From contig JAKFYK010000014.1 in NCBI GenBank assembly GCA_021730905.1, positions 1-62,918 of the forward strand: a stretch of DNA of 62,918 bases. The letters are read 5' to 3'. Under the pieces are notes generated by a model that ran no database searches, had not been told where the DNA came from, and saw only the letters and a program-made list of their open reading frames with translations. Source of the DNA: Betaproteobacteria bacterium (GTDB lineage Bacteria > Pseudomonadota > Gammaproteobacteria > Burkholderiales > SG8-41). A program made the translations under genes and the position numbers. Within the stretch, counting starts at the first letter, position 1. Each line of letters opens with the position of its first letter. Shown piece by piece: positions 9,262 to 16,816 of this stretch.

Positions 9262-10278
9262 ATGAGCGCCGTGCCTGCTCCCAAGGTTGTTCCCTTCTCG
9301 CGCCGCGCGAAGCGTGCGCATCAGGCCGTACGCAAAAGCGCCATTTCACAACTGGATGCCCGCGTCGCGCAGCTTGAAAACATCATCGCCACGCTCGACC
9401 GGCGTATCGCGCACGGCAGTTTCAACCGGCGTTTTCAGATTTCACTGGCGGCGTCGATCCTGCTGCATATCGTGGTGATCGCATTTGTGACGTTCACCTT
9501 GCCCGACAAATCCAACATGATGAACAACCAGCCGATGGAAGTCGTGCTGGTCAACGCCAAAAGCCCGTCAAAGCCGACCCGAGCCGACGTCAAGGCGCAA
9601 CATAATCTCGATGGCGGCGGCAACACCGACGCGGACCGCCGCGCGAAAAGTCCATTGCCGGTACTGCGCAATGATCCGCACGCGAGCGATGTCGCCATCG
9701 CCCAAAAACGCGTCGAGCAGTTGGAGCAGGAAGTGCGCAGGATGATGACGCAGGCGAAATCCACGGCCGAGGTCGTGTCCGCGCAGCCGCAGACCACGCC
9801 GCAGGCGCAACCGCAGCCCAATGTGCCGCCGTCGGTCAGCGAGGCCGACGTGCAGCGCAGCCTGAATCTTCAGCGGCTGGAAGCGGCGATAGCCAAGCAG
9901 TGGGAAGCCTATCAAAAGCGCCCGCGGCGACAGTTCGTGGGCGCGCGCGCCGAAGAGTACCGGTTCGCGCGCTATGTCGAAGACTGGCGCGTGAAGATCG
10001 AGCGCATCGGTGAACTGAACTATCCGCAGGCCGCGCGCGACCAGAAAATTTACGGCAGCCTGCTGTTGTCGGTATCGATCAAGTCCGACGGCTCCATCGA
10101 TAAAGTTGAGCTTCGGCGCTCCTCAGGCCACAAATTGCTGGATGAGGCGGCAATCAAGATCGTCAAACTGGCAGCACCCTACGCACCGTTTCCGGCGGAT
10201 ATCGCCAAAGACACCGATATCATCGACATCAGCCGCACCTGGCGTTTCACCAACACCGACCGGCTGCAAACCGAGTAG
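9262..10278 (+). CDS. TonB-family energy transducer
   Basis: A 338-residue protein with a basic cytosolic N-terminus carrying a predicted helix (QLDARVAQLENIIATLDRRI). One membrane span follows (about 58-80, SILLHIVVIAFVTFTL), then a Gln/Pro-rich periplasmic linker with a short coiled-coil stretch (QKRVEQLEQEVRRMM). The TonB C-terminal domain contains YPQAARDQKIYGSLLLSVSI and GHKLLDEAAIKIVKLAAPYAPFP. TonB proteins couple the proton-motive force to outer-membrane receptors. No exbB, exbD or receptor gene is adjacent. The gene sits just before aroE and mtgA, a neighbourhood I recall from other betaproteobacteria. It may be co-transcribed with aroE, which also has its own candidate -10 box. Confidence 0.85.
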   Translation: MSAVPAPKVVPFSRRAKRAHQAVRKSAISQLDARVAQLENIIATLDRRIAHGSFNRRFQISLAASILLHIVVIAFVTFTLPDKSNMMNNQPMEVVLVNAKSPSKPTRADVKAQHNLDGGGNTDADRRAKSPLPVLRNDPHASDVAIAQKRVEQLEQEVRRMMTQAKSTAEVVSAQPQTTPQAQPQPNVPPSVSEADVQRSLNLQRLEAAIAKQWEAYQKRPRRQFVGARAEEYRFARYVEDWRVKIERIGELNYPQAARDQKIYGSLLLSVSIKSDGSIDKVELRRSSGHKLLDEAAIKIVKLAAPYAPFPADIAKDTDIIDISRTWRFTNTDRLQTE

Positions 10279-10325
10279 GGATTCGGTAGTCGCGCGCGCC
10301 GCGCAAACGTTCTGGCGTACTGCAC

Positions 10326-10331
10326 TACAAT
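10326..10331 (+). promoter_or_regulatory. Candidate -10 box of aroE (near-leaderless)
   Basis: TACAAT lies six bases before the aroE ATG (10338), so transcription would begin at or next to the start codon. No ribosome-binding site or clear -35 box is visible. Confidence 0.4.
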
Positions 10332-10337
10332 TCGCGC

Positions 10338-11168
10338 ATGACAGATTCCTATGCCGTCATCGGCAATCCGGTAGCGCACAGCAAATCGCCTCAAATACAC
10401 GCTGAGTTCGCCAGGCAGACAGCACAAGATATTGTTTATACGGCAATTTTTTGTGAGATAGACGCGTTCCAGGCTACCGTCGCGCGGTTTCGTGAAGCGG
10501 GCGGCAAGGGCGTGAATGTCACGCTGCCGTTCAAGCACGAAGCGTGGAATATCGTTAATCACCTCGACAGGCGTGCGATAGATGCCAATGCGGTGAACAC
10601 CATCGAATTTAAAGACGGGCAAATGGCGGGATACAACACCGATGGCATAGGACTGGTGCGCGACATCAAGGACAACCTGCAATGTTTCATCAAAGGCAGG
10701 CGGATACTACTGATGGGCGCGGGAGGCGCAGCTTATGGCGTCTTGAATCCATTACTCGAAGAGCAGCCCGAGCACGTCGTCATCGTCAATCGTACGTTGG
10801 AAAAAGCTCAGCAGCTGACCGCGCATTTTGAAAAAAATGGGGGCGTAGCCACAGGCAGCATATCAGCCCGTCCTTATGGCAGTCTCGGCGGCGAGCGATT
10901 CGACATTGTCATCAATGCCACCTCCGCCGGACTTGTCGGCGCGATGCCGGCGCTGCCCAATGACATGTTTGCGCCCGGCGCCCTTGCCTACGACATGGTG
11001 TATGGAACAACCACGCCGTTCATGCAGTTCGCGCAAGCACATGGCGCGAAAGTCGCTGACGGACTCGGCATGCTGGTGGAACAAGCGGCCGAGTCTTTTT
11101 ACATCTGGCGCAAGGTACGTCCGCAAACCGCACTGGTGATTACGCTGCTGCGCGGCGCTGCCGGTTGA
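10338..11168 (+). CDS. aroE: Shikimate dehydrogenase (NADP+)
   Basis: The 276-residue protein has the AroE signatures. The shikimate site is VIGNPVAHSKSPQIHAEFA and GVNVTLPFKHEA (catalytic Lys), with an N..NTD pair in VNTIEF/YNTDGIGL. The NADP-binding turn is LLMGAGGAAYGVLNPL followed by VNRTLEKA, and the C-terminal DGLGMLVEQAA is present. It reduces 3-dehydroshikimate in the chorismate pathway in the cytosol. Length is normal. mtgA begins 12 bases downstream, so the two are likely one transcript. Confidence 0.96.
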   Translation: MTDSYAVIGNPVAHSKSPQIHAEFARQTAQDIVYTAIFCEIDAFQATVARFREAGGKGVNVTLPFKHEAWNIVNHLDRRAIDANAVNTIEFKDGQMAGYNTDGIGLVRDIKDNLQCFIKGRRILLMGAGGAAYGVLNPLLEEQPEHVVIVNRTLEKAQQLTAHFEKNGGVATGSISARPYGSLGGERFDIVINATSAGLVGAMPALPNDMFAPGALAYDMVYGTTTPFMQFAQAHGAKVADGLGMLVEQAAESFYIWRKVRPQTALVITLLRGAAG

Positions 11169-11180
11169 TTCGTTGATCCC

Positions 11181-11876
11181 GTGACGCAGCTCCTGCGCTG
11201 GACTGGACGCTTCATTCTGCTCGCGGTCGCGGTATTGATCGCGCTGCAGTTGTGGTTCCTGGCGCATGTCGCGTACTGGGTCAAATTCAATCCCTCCTCG
11301 ACGGCTTTTATGCGCGGGCGCATGGAAATTCTTCGCGAAGAGGATGCCAAGGCCAAGTTGCGGCATCAATGGGTGCCCTACCAGAAAATTTCGGTGCACC
11401 TGAAGCGTTCGGTGATTGCTGCCGAGGATTCCACTTTTCTCGAACACCGCGGCTTCGACTGGGACGGCATCAAGGTCGCGTGGGAACGCAACAAACGCGA
11501 AGGCGACATCGTTGCCGGCGGTTCTACCATCAGCCAGCAGCTCGCGAAAAACCTTTTTTCCTCCGGCAAGCGCACCTGGTGGCGCAAAGGGCAGGAAGCG
11601 GTGGTCACGGTGATGCTCGAAGCGTTGATGTCCAAGCAGCGCATCCTTGAAATCTATCTCAACGTGATCGAGTGGGGCGACGGCGTGTTCGGCGCCGAGG
11701 CCGCGGCGCGGTATCACTTTGGGGGAACGGCGGCGGGCCTTTCCCCCGAGCAGGCGGCGCGGCTGGCGGCAATGGTACCGAGTCCGCGACGTTACGGACC
11801 GGGTGCCAACACGACGTATTTGCGGCAACGCACAGCCATTATCCATGCACGCGCGTACATGGTCAAAGTGCCGTGA
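11181..11876 (+). CDS. mtgA: Monofunctional peptidoglycan glycosyltransferase
   Basis: A 231-residue GT51 enzyme anchored by one N-terminal membrane span (FILLAVAVLIALQLWFLA). Hallmarks are AAEDSTFLEHRGFDWDGI (catalytic Glu), GGSTISQQLAKNLF, KQRILEIYLNVIEWGDGVFG and PEQAARLAAMVPSPRRY. It polymerises lipid II into glycan chains on the periplasmic side and lacks a transpeptidase domain, as the family does. The start is GTG, 12 bases after aroE. It converges with the hydrolase gene, five bases apart. Confidence 0.95.
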   Translation: MTQLLRWTGRFILLAVAVLIALQLWFLAHVAYWVKFNPSSTAFMRGRMEILREEDAKAKLRHQWVPYQKISVHLKRSVIAAEDSTFLEHRGFDWDGIKVAWERNKREGDIVAGGSTISQQLAKNLFSSGKRTWWRKGQEAVVTVMLEALMSKQRILEIYLNVIEWGDGVFGAEAAARYHFGGTAAGLSPEQAARLAAMVPSPRRYGPGANTTYLRQRTAIIHARAYMVKVP

Positions 11877-11881
11877 CTGCG

Positions 11882-12760
11882 CTACGCGGGCAGCGGTAAG
11901 GCAACCACTTCCGCCATGGGATCGGCCACGCCATAGCGCTTGTTCACGTCGCGCATGACCGACGCCATGGCGCATTCCGGGTCATGGGTAAAGAATAAAC
12001 GCACGCCGCGCGCGAGCTTGTCGTCAAGAAAGCGGCTTTTTTCGTCGATTAGCAATTCGGGATAACGGTCGTAACCCATCGTTACCGGTGCATGCACCCA
12101 CGGGCGGCCCGGAATCAGATCGGCGCAAAACACCACGCCGCCCCGGTTATTTTCCGCACTGATCGTCGCCAGCAACAAGCCCGGCGTATGGCCGTGGCTG
12201 TACTCGAATCGCACCTGCGGTCCCAGCGTCGGCGAACTTTCGCCATCGACGATTTCCAGCCGGCCGGAAGCTTCGAGCAGGGCTGGCAGTTCCGGGATAA
12301 AAGACGCGCGGTCACGCGCATGGGGTTTCAGCGCGCGCTGCCAGCATTCGCGGCCGACGAGGTATTTTGCGTTGGGAAATAGCAACGCCGGCGGTTCTCC
12401 CTTCGTCCACGGTGCAAGCAATCCACCGGCGTGATCGAAATGAAGATGCGACAACACCACTACATCAATGTCCTCGTGCGCGAATCCGGCTTTGGCCAGT
12501 GAGGCAAGCAGCACATGCTCGTCTTCGACTACGCCGTATCGTTCCTTGAGTTTGGGTTCGAAGAAAGCGCCAATGCCGGTTTCGAACAACACGCGTTTGC
12601 CGTTGATACCCGTGGCGAGCAAAGCGCGGCACGCCAGCGGCACGCGATTCTCGGCGTCGGGCGCGATCCAGCGCGACCACAGCGCGCGCGGCGCGTTGCC
12701 GAACATGGCTCCGCCATCGAGCTTTTGCGAATTGCCGAGGATCGACCACAGCTGAATCAT
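11882..12760 (-). CDS. Metallo-beta-lactamase-fold hydrolase
   Basis: The 292-residue protein has the zinc motif [10 protein letters not shown], a further His in SHGHTPG, Asp in FCADL and His in FFTHDPE. This is the two-metal arrangement of the glyoxalase II/lactonase-like superfamily. No signal peptide is clear, so it is probably cytosolic. The substrate is unknown. The chosen start ([10 protein letters not shown]) leaves out twelve upstream codons that could extend the frame to 12796. It is divergent from the methyltransferase that heads the sox genes. Confidence 0.8.
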   Translation of the reverse strand: MIQLWSILGNSQKLDGGAMFGNAPRALWSRWIAPDAENRVPLACRALLATGINGKRVLFETGIGAFFEPKLKERYGVVEDEHVLLASLAKAGFAHEDIDVVVLSHLHFDHAGGLLAPWTKGEPPALLFPNAKYLVGRECWQRALKPHARDRASFIPELPALLEASGRLEIVDGESSPTLGPQVRFEYSHGHTPGLLLATISAENNRGGVVFCADLIPGRPWVHAPVTMGYDRYPELLIDEKSRFLDDKLARGVRLFFTHDPECAMASVMRDVNKRYGVADPMAEVVALPLPA

Positions 12761-12821
12761 CAATACACCTTGACCTTGGACTTGCGCTGACTTCAAGTCA
12801 TGCGCGAATGTTGTGTGAATA

Positions 12822-12840
12822 TAACTATATGTTTTTATTG
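12822..12840. repeat. Degenerate copy of the dispersed AT-rich repeat
   Basis: TAACTATATGTTTTTATTG matches the consensus TAAGTATTTGTTTTTA at all but two positions. It lies in the 138-base divergent gap (12761-12898) that must also hold the promoter for the methyltransferase-sox genes; TAATAT at about 12866-12871 is a possible -10 box. Confidence 0.5.
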
Positions 12841-12898
12841 AGTTTTATTTTTCAGCATCTGCGGCATAATATGTTCGATATTTTAACCGGAGCACATT

Positions 12899-13447
12899 AT
12901 GCAGCGCAGACAATTTGTGCGCGCGCTCGGTACGTTGAGCGGCGCGGGCCTGGCAGGCCCGGCGTTCGATCTTCTTGCGCAACGCACGCCCGACGTGATT
13001 TTCGTGCCTACCGGATTCGACGTCGTCACGCAAATGCTGAAGCTCGCCGAGGTGACCAGCAAGGATATCGTGTATGACCTTGGCTGCGGCGACGGGCGTT
13101 TCGTGGTCACGGCGGCGCGGCAATTCGGCGCGCGTGGCGTCGGAATCGACATCGATCCGCAGCGCATACAAGAAGCACATGAACTGGCCAAGCGCACCGG
13201 CGCCGACAAACAAGTGCGTTTTATCGTGGGCGATTTGTTCGAGACCGATATCAGCGAAGCCACTGTGGTGACGTTGTATCTGCTGACGCGGCTCAATCTC
13301 AAGTTGCGCCCGAAACTGATGAAGGAACTCCAACCGGGCACGCGCATCGTGTCGCACGCATTCGACATGGGCGACTGGAAGCCGGAGAAAACGGAATCTG
13401 CGGGCTCATCGACGATTTATCTGTGGCGCATCCCGCCGCGTTCGTGA
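12899..13447 (+). CDS. Exported class I SAM-dependent methyltransferase-like protein
   Basis: A 182-residue protein. The SAM-binding motif I is VYDLGCGDGRFVVTAA, then the acidic loop GVGIDIDPQRI, and the conserved tail RIVSHAFDMGDWKPE. This is a common small family of uncertain substrate. The N-terminus MQRRQFVRALGTLSGAG resembles a twin-arginine signal, which would be odd for a SAM-using enzyme because the periplasm lacks SAM; some members simply keep a membrane anchor. A GGAG site precedes the ATG. soxX starts six bases after its stop, so it heads the sox operon. Confidence 0.75.
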   Translation: MQRRQFVRALGTLSGAGLAGPAFDLLAQRTPDVIFVPTGFDVVTQMLKLAEVTSKDIVYDLGCGDGRFVVTAARQFGARGVGIDIDPQRIQEAHELAKRTGADKQVRFIVGDLFETDISEATVVTLYLLTRLNLKLRPKLMKELQPGTRIVSHAFDMGDWKPEKTESAGSSTIYLWRIPPRS

Positions 13448-13452
13448 CCTTC

Positions 13453-13887
13453 ATGATACGTAGTTGGATAGCGGCGGCCGTTGCCTTGATCGCGGGATGT
13501 GCCGTGCAGGGCAGCGATGTCCGTTATCAAATGACCGGGGGCGAAATAAGACTACCGCTCGCGACCGGAACACCCGACGCCGAGCGCGGGCGCAAACTGC
13601 TGGTGAGCCGCGACAGCAATTGCATCCTTTGTCACGCAGCGCCCGAGACGGGAGAGCGCTTTTTCGGCAATCTGGCTCCGCCGCTGTCGGGCGTGGGCAA
13701 GCGGCTCAACGCGGCGCAGATGCGCGCGCGCATCGTGGACCCACTCTATTTCAATCCGCAATCGATCATGCCGGCCTATTACCGTATCGAGGGATTGAAC
13801 CGCGTCGCGGAAACTTATCGCGGAAAACCGGTTCTTAACGCAGAGCAGATTGAAGATGTGATAGCCTATTTGTTGACCCTCCAATGA
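13453..13887 (+). CDS. soxX: Sulfur-oxidation cytochrome c SoxX
   Basis: The 144-residue protein has one c-type heme site, CILCH, and the region AQMRARIVDPLYFNPQSIMP, whose Met is the likely distal ligand. The tail LNAEQIEDVIAYLLTLQ is typical. SoxX pairs with SoxA to oxidise and load thiosulfate on SoxY in the periplasm. The N-terminus ends in LIAGC, so it may be a lipoprotein rather than a soluble cytochrome. The start chosen is MIRSW; an upstream in-frame ATG at 13423 overlaps the methyltransferase. Its stop overlaps soxY by four bases. Confidence 0.9.
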   Translation: MIRSWIAAAVALIAGCAVQGSDVRYQMTGGEIRLPLATGTPDAERGRKLLVSRDSNCILCHAAPETGERFFGNLAPPLSGVGKRLNAAQMRARIVDPLYFNPQSIMPAYYRIEGLNRVAETYRGKPVLNAEQIEDVIAYLLTLQ

Positions 13888-14402
13888 ATAATCGCGACAA
13901 AAACGCCGACCGGCGCAAAAGTAACGCCACCCGACGGTGTGTGCTGAAAAGTATCGCGGGCGGCGCGTTGTTGCCATTGGTGTCGCCGGTCTTTGCGCAG
14001 CTGCCGCCTACAACGCGGCCGCCCCTGGACGTGCTGGTGCCGGTACTGAAAGACATCACACGTGGCGCACTGGTGCGCGAAAGCCGGGTCAAGCTGGAAA
14101 TTCCGCATCTGGCCGAAAACGGCCACCTGGTGCCGCTTACCGTCTCGGTGGAAAGTCCGATGACAGCCGCTGATCACGTGCGCACGCTGTATCTGTTATC
14201 CGAAAAGAATCCGCGTCCGGTGATCGCGAAAATCGGCATGGCGCCCGGCAATGGGCGTGCCGCACTGACGACGCGCATACGGCTTGCGGGCGCGCAATAT
14301 GTGGTGGCGGTCGCGCAAATGTCGGATGGCTCATTCTGGGGCGCAGCGGCGGATGTGATCGTGACTGAAACCGCGTGTCTGGATGCGTCGGATATCACGT
14401 GA
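13884..14402 (+). CDS. soxY: Sulfur carrier protein SoxY with an atypical C-terminus
   Basis: The 172-residue protein has a long, basic twin-arginine-like leader (RRKSNATRRCVLKSIAGGAL) likely cut after VFA. A SoxY domain follows with the segments VSVESPMTAADHVRTLYLLS and KNPRPVIAKIGMAPGNGRA. In the Sox cycle, sulfur is carried on a Cys in a GGCGG tail. Here the protein ends TETACLDASDIT and has no GGCGG; Cys165 is the only Cys left after signal removal, so it is the only candidate carrier thiol. The bases around the stop give no GGCGG in another frame. soxZ follows 12 bases later. Confidence 0.87.
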   Translation: MNNRDKNADRRKSNATRRCVLKSIAGGALLPLVSPVFAQLPPTTRPPLDVLVPVLKDITRGALVRESRVKLEIPHLAENGHLVPLTVSVESPMTAADHVRTLYLLSEKNPRPVIAKIGMAPGNGRAALTTRIRLAGAQYVVAVAQMSDGSFWGAAADVIVTETACLDASDIT

Positions 14403-14414
14403 GCCCGCCTTGAA

Positions 14415-14738
14415 ATGAGCATCGCCAGAATCCTCGTGCCGTCGCAAGCCAAGCGCGGTGAAGTGGTTGAAATCCGCATCGCGATTCAGCATCCGATGGA
14501 GACCGGATTTCGCATGGACAACAACGGCAGAGCGATACCCAAAAACACCATCAGCAACCTGGTGTGCCGCTACAACGGCGCCGAAGTATTCCGCGCGGAA
14601 ATGGGATCGGGCATCGCCGCCAATCCGTATCTGCAGTTTTATATCGTTGCGCAGGACAGCGGCAACGTAGAGTTTGCGTGGGCGGACGATGCAGGCGAAA
14701 AAGGCTCGGCGAGCTCGGCGATTCAGGTAACGGCGTAA
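14415..14738 (+). CDS. soxZ: Sulfur-oxidation protein SoxZ
   Basis: The 107-residue immunoglobulin-like protein has the SoxZ pattern GEVVEIRIAIQHPMETGFR, IPKNTISNLVCRYNG and NPYLQFYIVAQDSG. It forms the SoxYZ heterodimer and has no signal peptide, being exported with SoxY. Length and domain are normal. The gene lies 12 bases after soxY and 35 bases before the soxA start; that gap holds the first arm of an octamer repeat. Confidence 0.93.
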   Translation: MSIARILVPSQAKRGEVVEIRIAIQHPMETGFRMDNNGRAIPKNTISNLVCRYNGAEVFRAEMGSGIAANPYLQFYIVAQDSGNVEFAWADDAGEKGSASSAIQVTA

Positions 14739-14749
14739 CCAGTAACGGC

Positions 14750-14841
14750 GTGAACGAGTGAACAGGTGAACGAGTGAAAAGCGCGAACCGCGCGAAACGA
14801 TGGGTCTACCCGTTCACTCGTTCACTGGTTCAATCGTTCAC
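14750..14841. repeat. Mirrored octamer repeats over the soxA start
   Basis: The left arm (14750-14781) is four octamers, GTGAACGA, GTGAACAG, GTGAACGA, GTGAAAAG. The right arm (about 14813-14841) repeats the complementary octamer: TTCACTCG, TTCACTGG, TTCAATCG, TTCAC. Over 29 bases the arms are complementary at all but three positions, so the mRNA could fold into a long hairpin with the soxA start codon in its left arm. Every left unit opens with GTG, but the earlier ones reach TGA within three codons. Confidence 0.85.
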
Positions 14842-15607
14842 CATCGCTTTGCTGCTACTGGCGGGACTGGGTTCTACGCGCGCAGCCGAACTCGCAACGC
14901 GCCCCAATCCGCTTAAATCCGGCATCGAATTTGTCAGTGATGAAATTCGCGCTTTGCAGCAGGATGATTTTTCCAGTCCGGCGATGTTGTGGGCAACGCG
15001 CGGTGAAAAGCTGTGGAACGAAGCGGCGGGCGCCAGCGGAAAGTCGTGCGCGAGCTGCCATCAGGATGCGCGCGCCAGCATGAAAGGCGTATCGGCGAAC
15101 TATCCCAAGGTTGATCCCGGCACGGCGCGGCTGACTAACCTTGAAGGCCGCATCAATCAATGCCGCGCGCAAAACCAGCAGGCCGAGCCGCTGCGTTATG
15201 AATCGGAGGAGTTGCTGGCATTGACGGCCTATGTCGGCAACCAGTCGCGCGGCCTGCCGGTGAAGGTGGCGATCGACACGCAAAACCGCCGCAACTTCGA
15301 ACGCGGCAAGGATATTTTTTACACGCGCATGGGGCAGATCAATCTCGCCTGCACCCATTGCCATGACCGCAATTTTGGACGCAAACTGTTGAACGACACC
15401 ATCAGCCAGGGTCACGGCAATCCGTATCCGGCGTACCGCCTCGAATGGCAAACCGTTGGCTCTTTGCACCGGCGCCTGCGCGCGTGTTTTTTTGGCGTGC
15501 GTGCTGAACTGCCGCCGGCGGGGTCGCAGGACTTGCTGGATCTCGAGCTCTTTCTCGCATGGCGTTCGCAGGGACTAAAAGTGGAGACCCCCGGTGTGCG
15601 GCGGTAG
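14774..15607 (+). CDS. soxA: Diheme cytochrome SoxA
   Basis: The 277-residue protein has a signal peptide (IALLLLAGLGSTRAA), heme sites CASCH and CTHCH, and the segment RLRAC that supplies the active-site or heme-ligand Cys of SoxA, followed by VRAE. Both hemes are kept; some SoxA proteins have lost one. With SoxX it joins thiosulfate to SoxY. The start is GTG, the last of four octamers that each contain GTG; earlier ones hit TGA at once. The first codons come from the mirrored repeat (PFTRSLVQSFT). Its 3' end overlaps the Bug gene by 14 bases. Confidence 0.92.
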   Translation: MKSANRAKRWVYPFTRSLVQSFTIALLLLAGLGSTRAAELATRPNPLKSGIEFVSDEIRALQQDDFSSPAMLWATRGEKLWNEAAGASGKSCASCHQDARASMKGVSANYPKVDPGTARLTNLEGRINQCRAQNQQAEPLRYESEELLALTAYVGNQSRGLPVKVAIDTQNRRNFERGKDIFYTRMGQINLACTHCHDRNFGRKLLNDTISQGHGNPYPAYRLEWQTVGSLHRRLRACFFGVRAELPPAGSQDLLDLELFLAWRSQGLKVETPGVRR

Positions 15608-16565
15608 TTGGATAGTGAGGGCGCTTTTAGTGCTGGCGGCCACCACGGGCGTTGCTCATGCCGCACCGTATCCGGAAAAGCCGCTACGCTTTGTGGTCGC
15701 TTTCGCGGCGGGCGGCAGCATTGATCTGCTGGCACGCTTGTTCGCGCAGAAACTCACGGACAGCCTGGGCCAGCAGGTGGTGGTCGACAATCGCCCCGGT
15801 GCGGGCGGCAACCTGAGCGCCGAGATTACTGCGCGCTCGGCGCCGGACGGCTATACGGTTTATATTTGCGCGCCGTCGCTGGTGGTGAATGCCGCGCTCT
15901 ATTCCAGGATCGCCTATGACCCGATCCGCGATTTTGCGCCGGTGACACTGCTGGCCTCGGTGCAAAACGCGCTGGTGGCCTATCCCGGATTTGCCGCGAA
16001 ATCGGTGAAGGAACTGATTGCGCTGGCGAAATCGACACCAGGCCAGATCAACTATGCATCCACCGGCAGCGGCAGTTCCGGGCATCTGGTCATGGAAATG
16101 TTCCGTTCGCAGGCGGGCATCACACTGACCCACGTGCCGTATAAAACCATCGGTCAGACCACAGCCGATCTCATCGGCGGTCAGGTGTCGCTGTGGTTTC
16201 CAACGATTCCCGGCGCGCTGCCGCACATCAAGGCCGGGCGCATGCGCGCGCTGGCGGTTGCGGGCGCTCGGCGCTCGCCGGCGCTGACGGAAATTCCCAC
16301 GGTGGCGGAAGCAGCCGCGCTGCCGGGTTTCGATGCAACCACGTGGTACGCGATACTCACGCCGGCGGGCACGCCGAAGGAAATCACCGCGAAGCTCAAT
16401 ACGGAATTCTTACGCGCGCTCCGCGCCGCTGATGTGCAGTCGCGGCTGGCCGCGCAAGGCGTCGAATCCATCGGCAGCACGCCGGAACAACTCACCGCGC
16501 ATCTGCGCAGCGAGTTGCCGAAGTGGGCGAAAGTAGTCAAAGACGCTGGCGTGCGAGTGGATTAA
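15594..16565 (+). CDS. Bug-family tripartite tricarboxylate transporter receptor
   Basis: A 323-residue periplasmic binding protein. Signal peptide: LLVLAATTGVAHA. Mature hallmarks are YPEKPLRFVVAFAAGGSIDLLAR, GQQVVVDNRPGAGGNL, SAPDGYTVY, the middle HVPYK, GGQVSLWF, and the C-terminal WAKVVKDAGVRVD. These proteins bind carboxylates for TctAB permeases, which are not encoded here. The frame starts at GTG 15594 within soxA; GTG 15618 is an alternative. The overlap suggests translational coupling to soxA, and it occupies the place where soxB is often found. The ligand is unknown. Confidence 0.88.
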   Translation: MCGGSWIVRALLVLAATTGVAHAAPYPEKPLRFVVAFAAGGSIDLLARLFAQKLTDSLGQQVVVDNRPGAGGNLSAEITARSAPDGYTVYICAPSLVVNAALYSRIAYDPIRDFAPVTLLASVQNALVAYPGFAAKSVKELIALAKSTPGQINYASTGSGSSGHLVMEMFRSQAGITLTHVPYKTIGQTTADLIGGQVSLWFPTIPGALPHIKAGRMRALAVAGARRSPALTEIPTVAEAAALPGFDATTWYAILTPAGTPKEITAKLNTEFLRALRAADVQSRLAAQGVESIGSTPEQLTAHLRSELPKWAKVVKDAGVRVD

Positions 16566-16574
16566 AATATAAAT

Positions 16575-16590
16575 AAAAACAAATACTTAC
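16575..16590. repeat. Dispersed AT-rich repeat, perfect copy
   Basis: AAAAACAAATACTTAC matches the consensus exactly. It lies between the soxA-linked Bug gene and the Bug relic, six bases past the relic's stop codon, read on the minus strand. Confidence 0.8.
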
Positions 16591-16596
16591 ATGAAT

Positions 16597-16812
16597 TTAA
16601 TCGGCCTTGATGCCCGCCTCACGGATCACGCCCACCATCACCTGCTGGCCCCACGCATTGGTGAGATGGTTGCTATCCTGCGTGCCAGCACGTCGGTGGA
16701 GCCACCGGCGGTGAAAGGCACGATGATGCGTAGCGGGCCTGGGGTAAACGGCGGCTGTTGCCATCGTGGTGGCTCCACGCAAGGCGAGCGAGGCGCCAGC
16801 GAAAATGGCGAC
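16597..16812 (-). pseudogene. Decayed and internally deleted Bug receptor gene
   Basis: Read on the minus strand after the tauD stop, three frames hold pieces of one Bug protein. A signal end MATAAVYPRP comes first. Then LRIIVPFTAGGSTDVLARR follows, shifted by one base. In another frame NAWGQQVMV then runs straight into VIREAGIKAD and a stop. The last ten residues are the usual Bug C-terminus, while GQQVMV belongs near residue 60, so about 250 codons are missing. Two frameshifts and one deletion make it a clear relic. It would have been transcribed after tauD. Confidence 0.8.
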
Positions 16813-16816
16813 GCGG

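Noticed and set aside
14750..14841. Octamer repeats as a CRISPR array
   Set aside because: The units are adjacent without spacers and only eight bases long; the structure is a mirrored tandem repeat.
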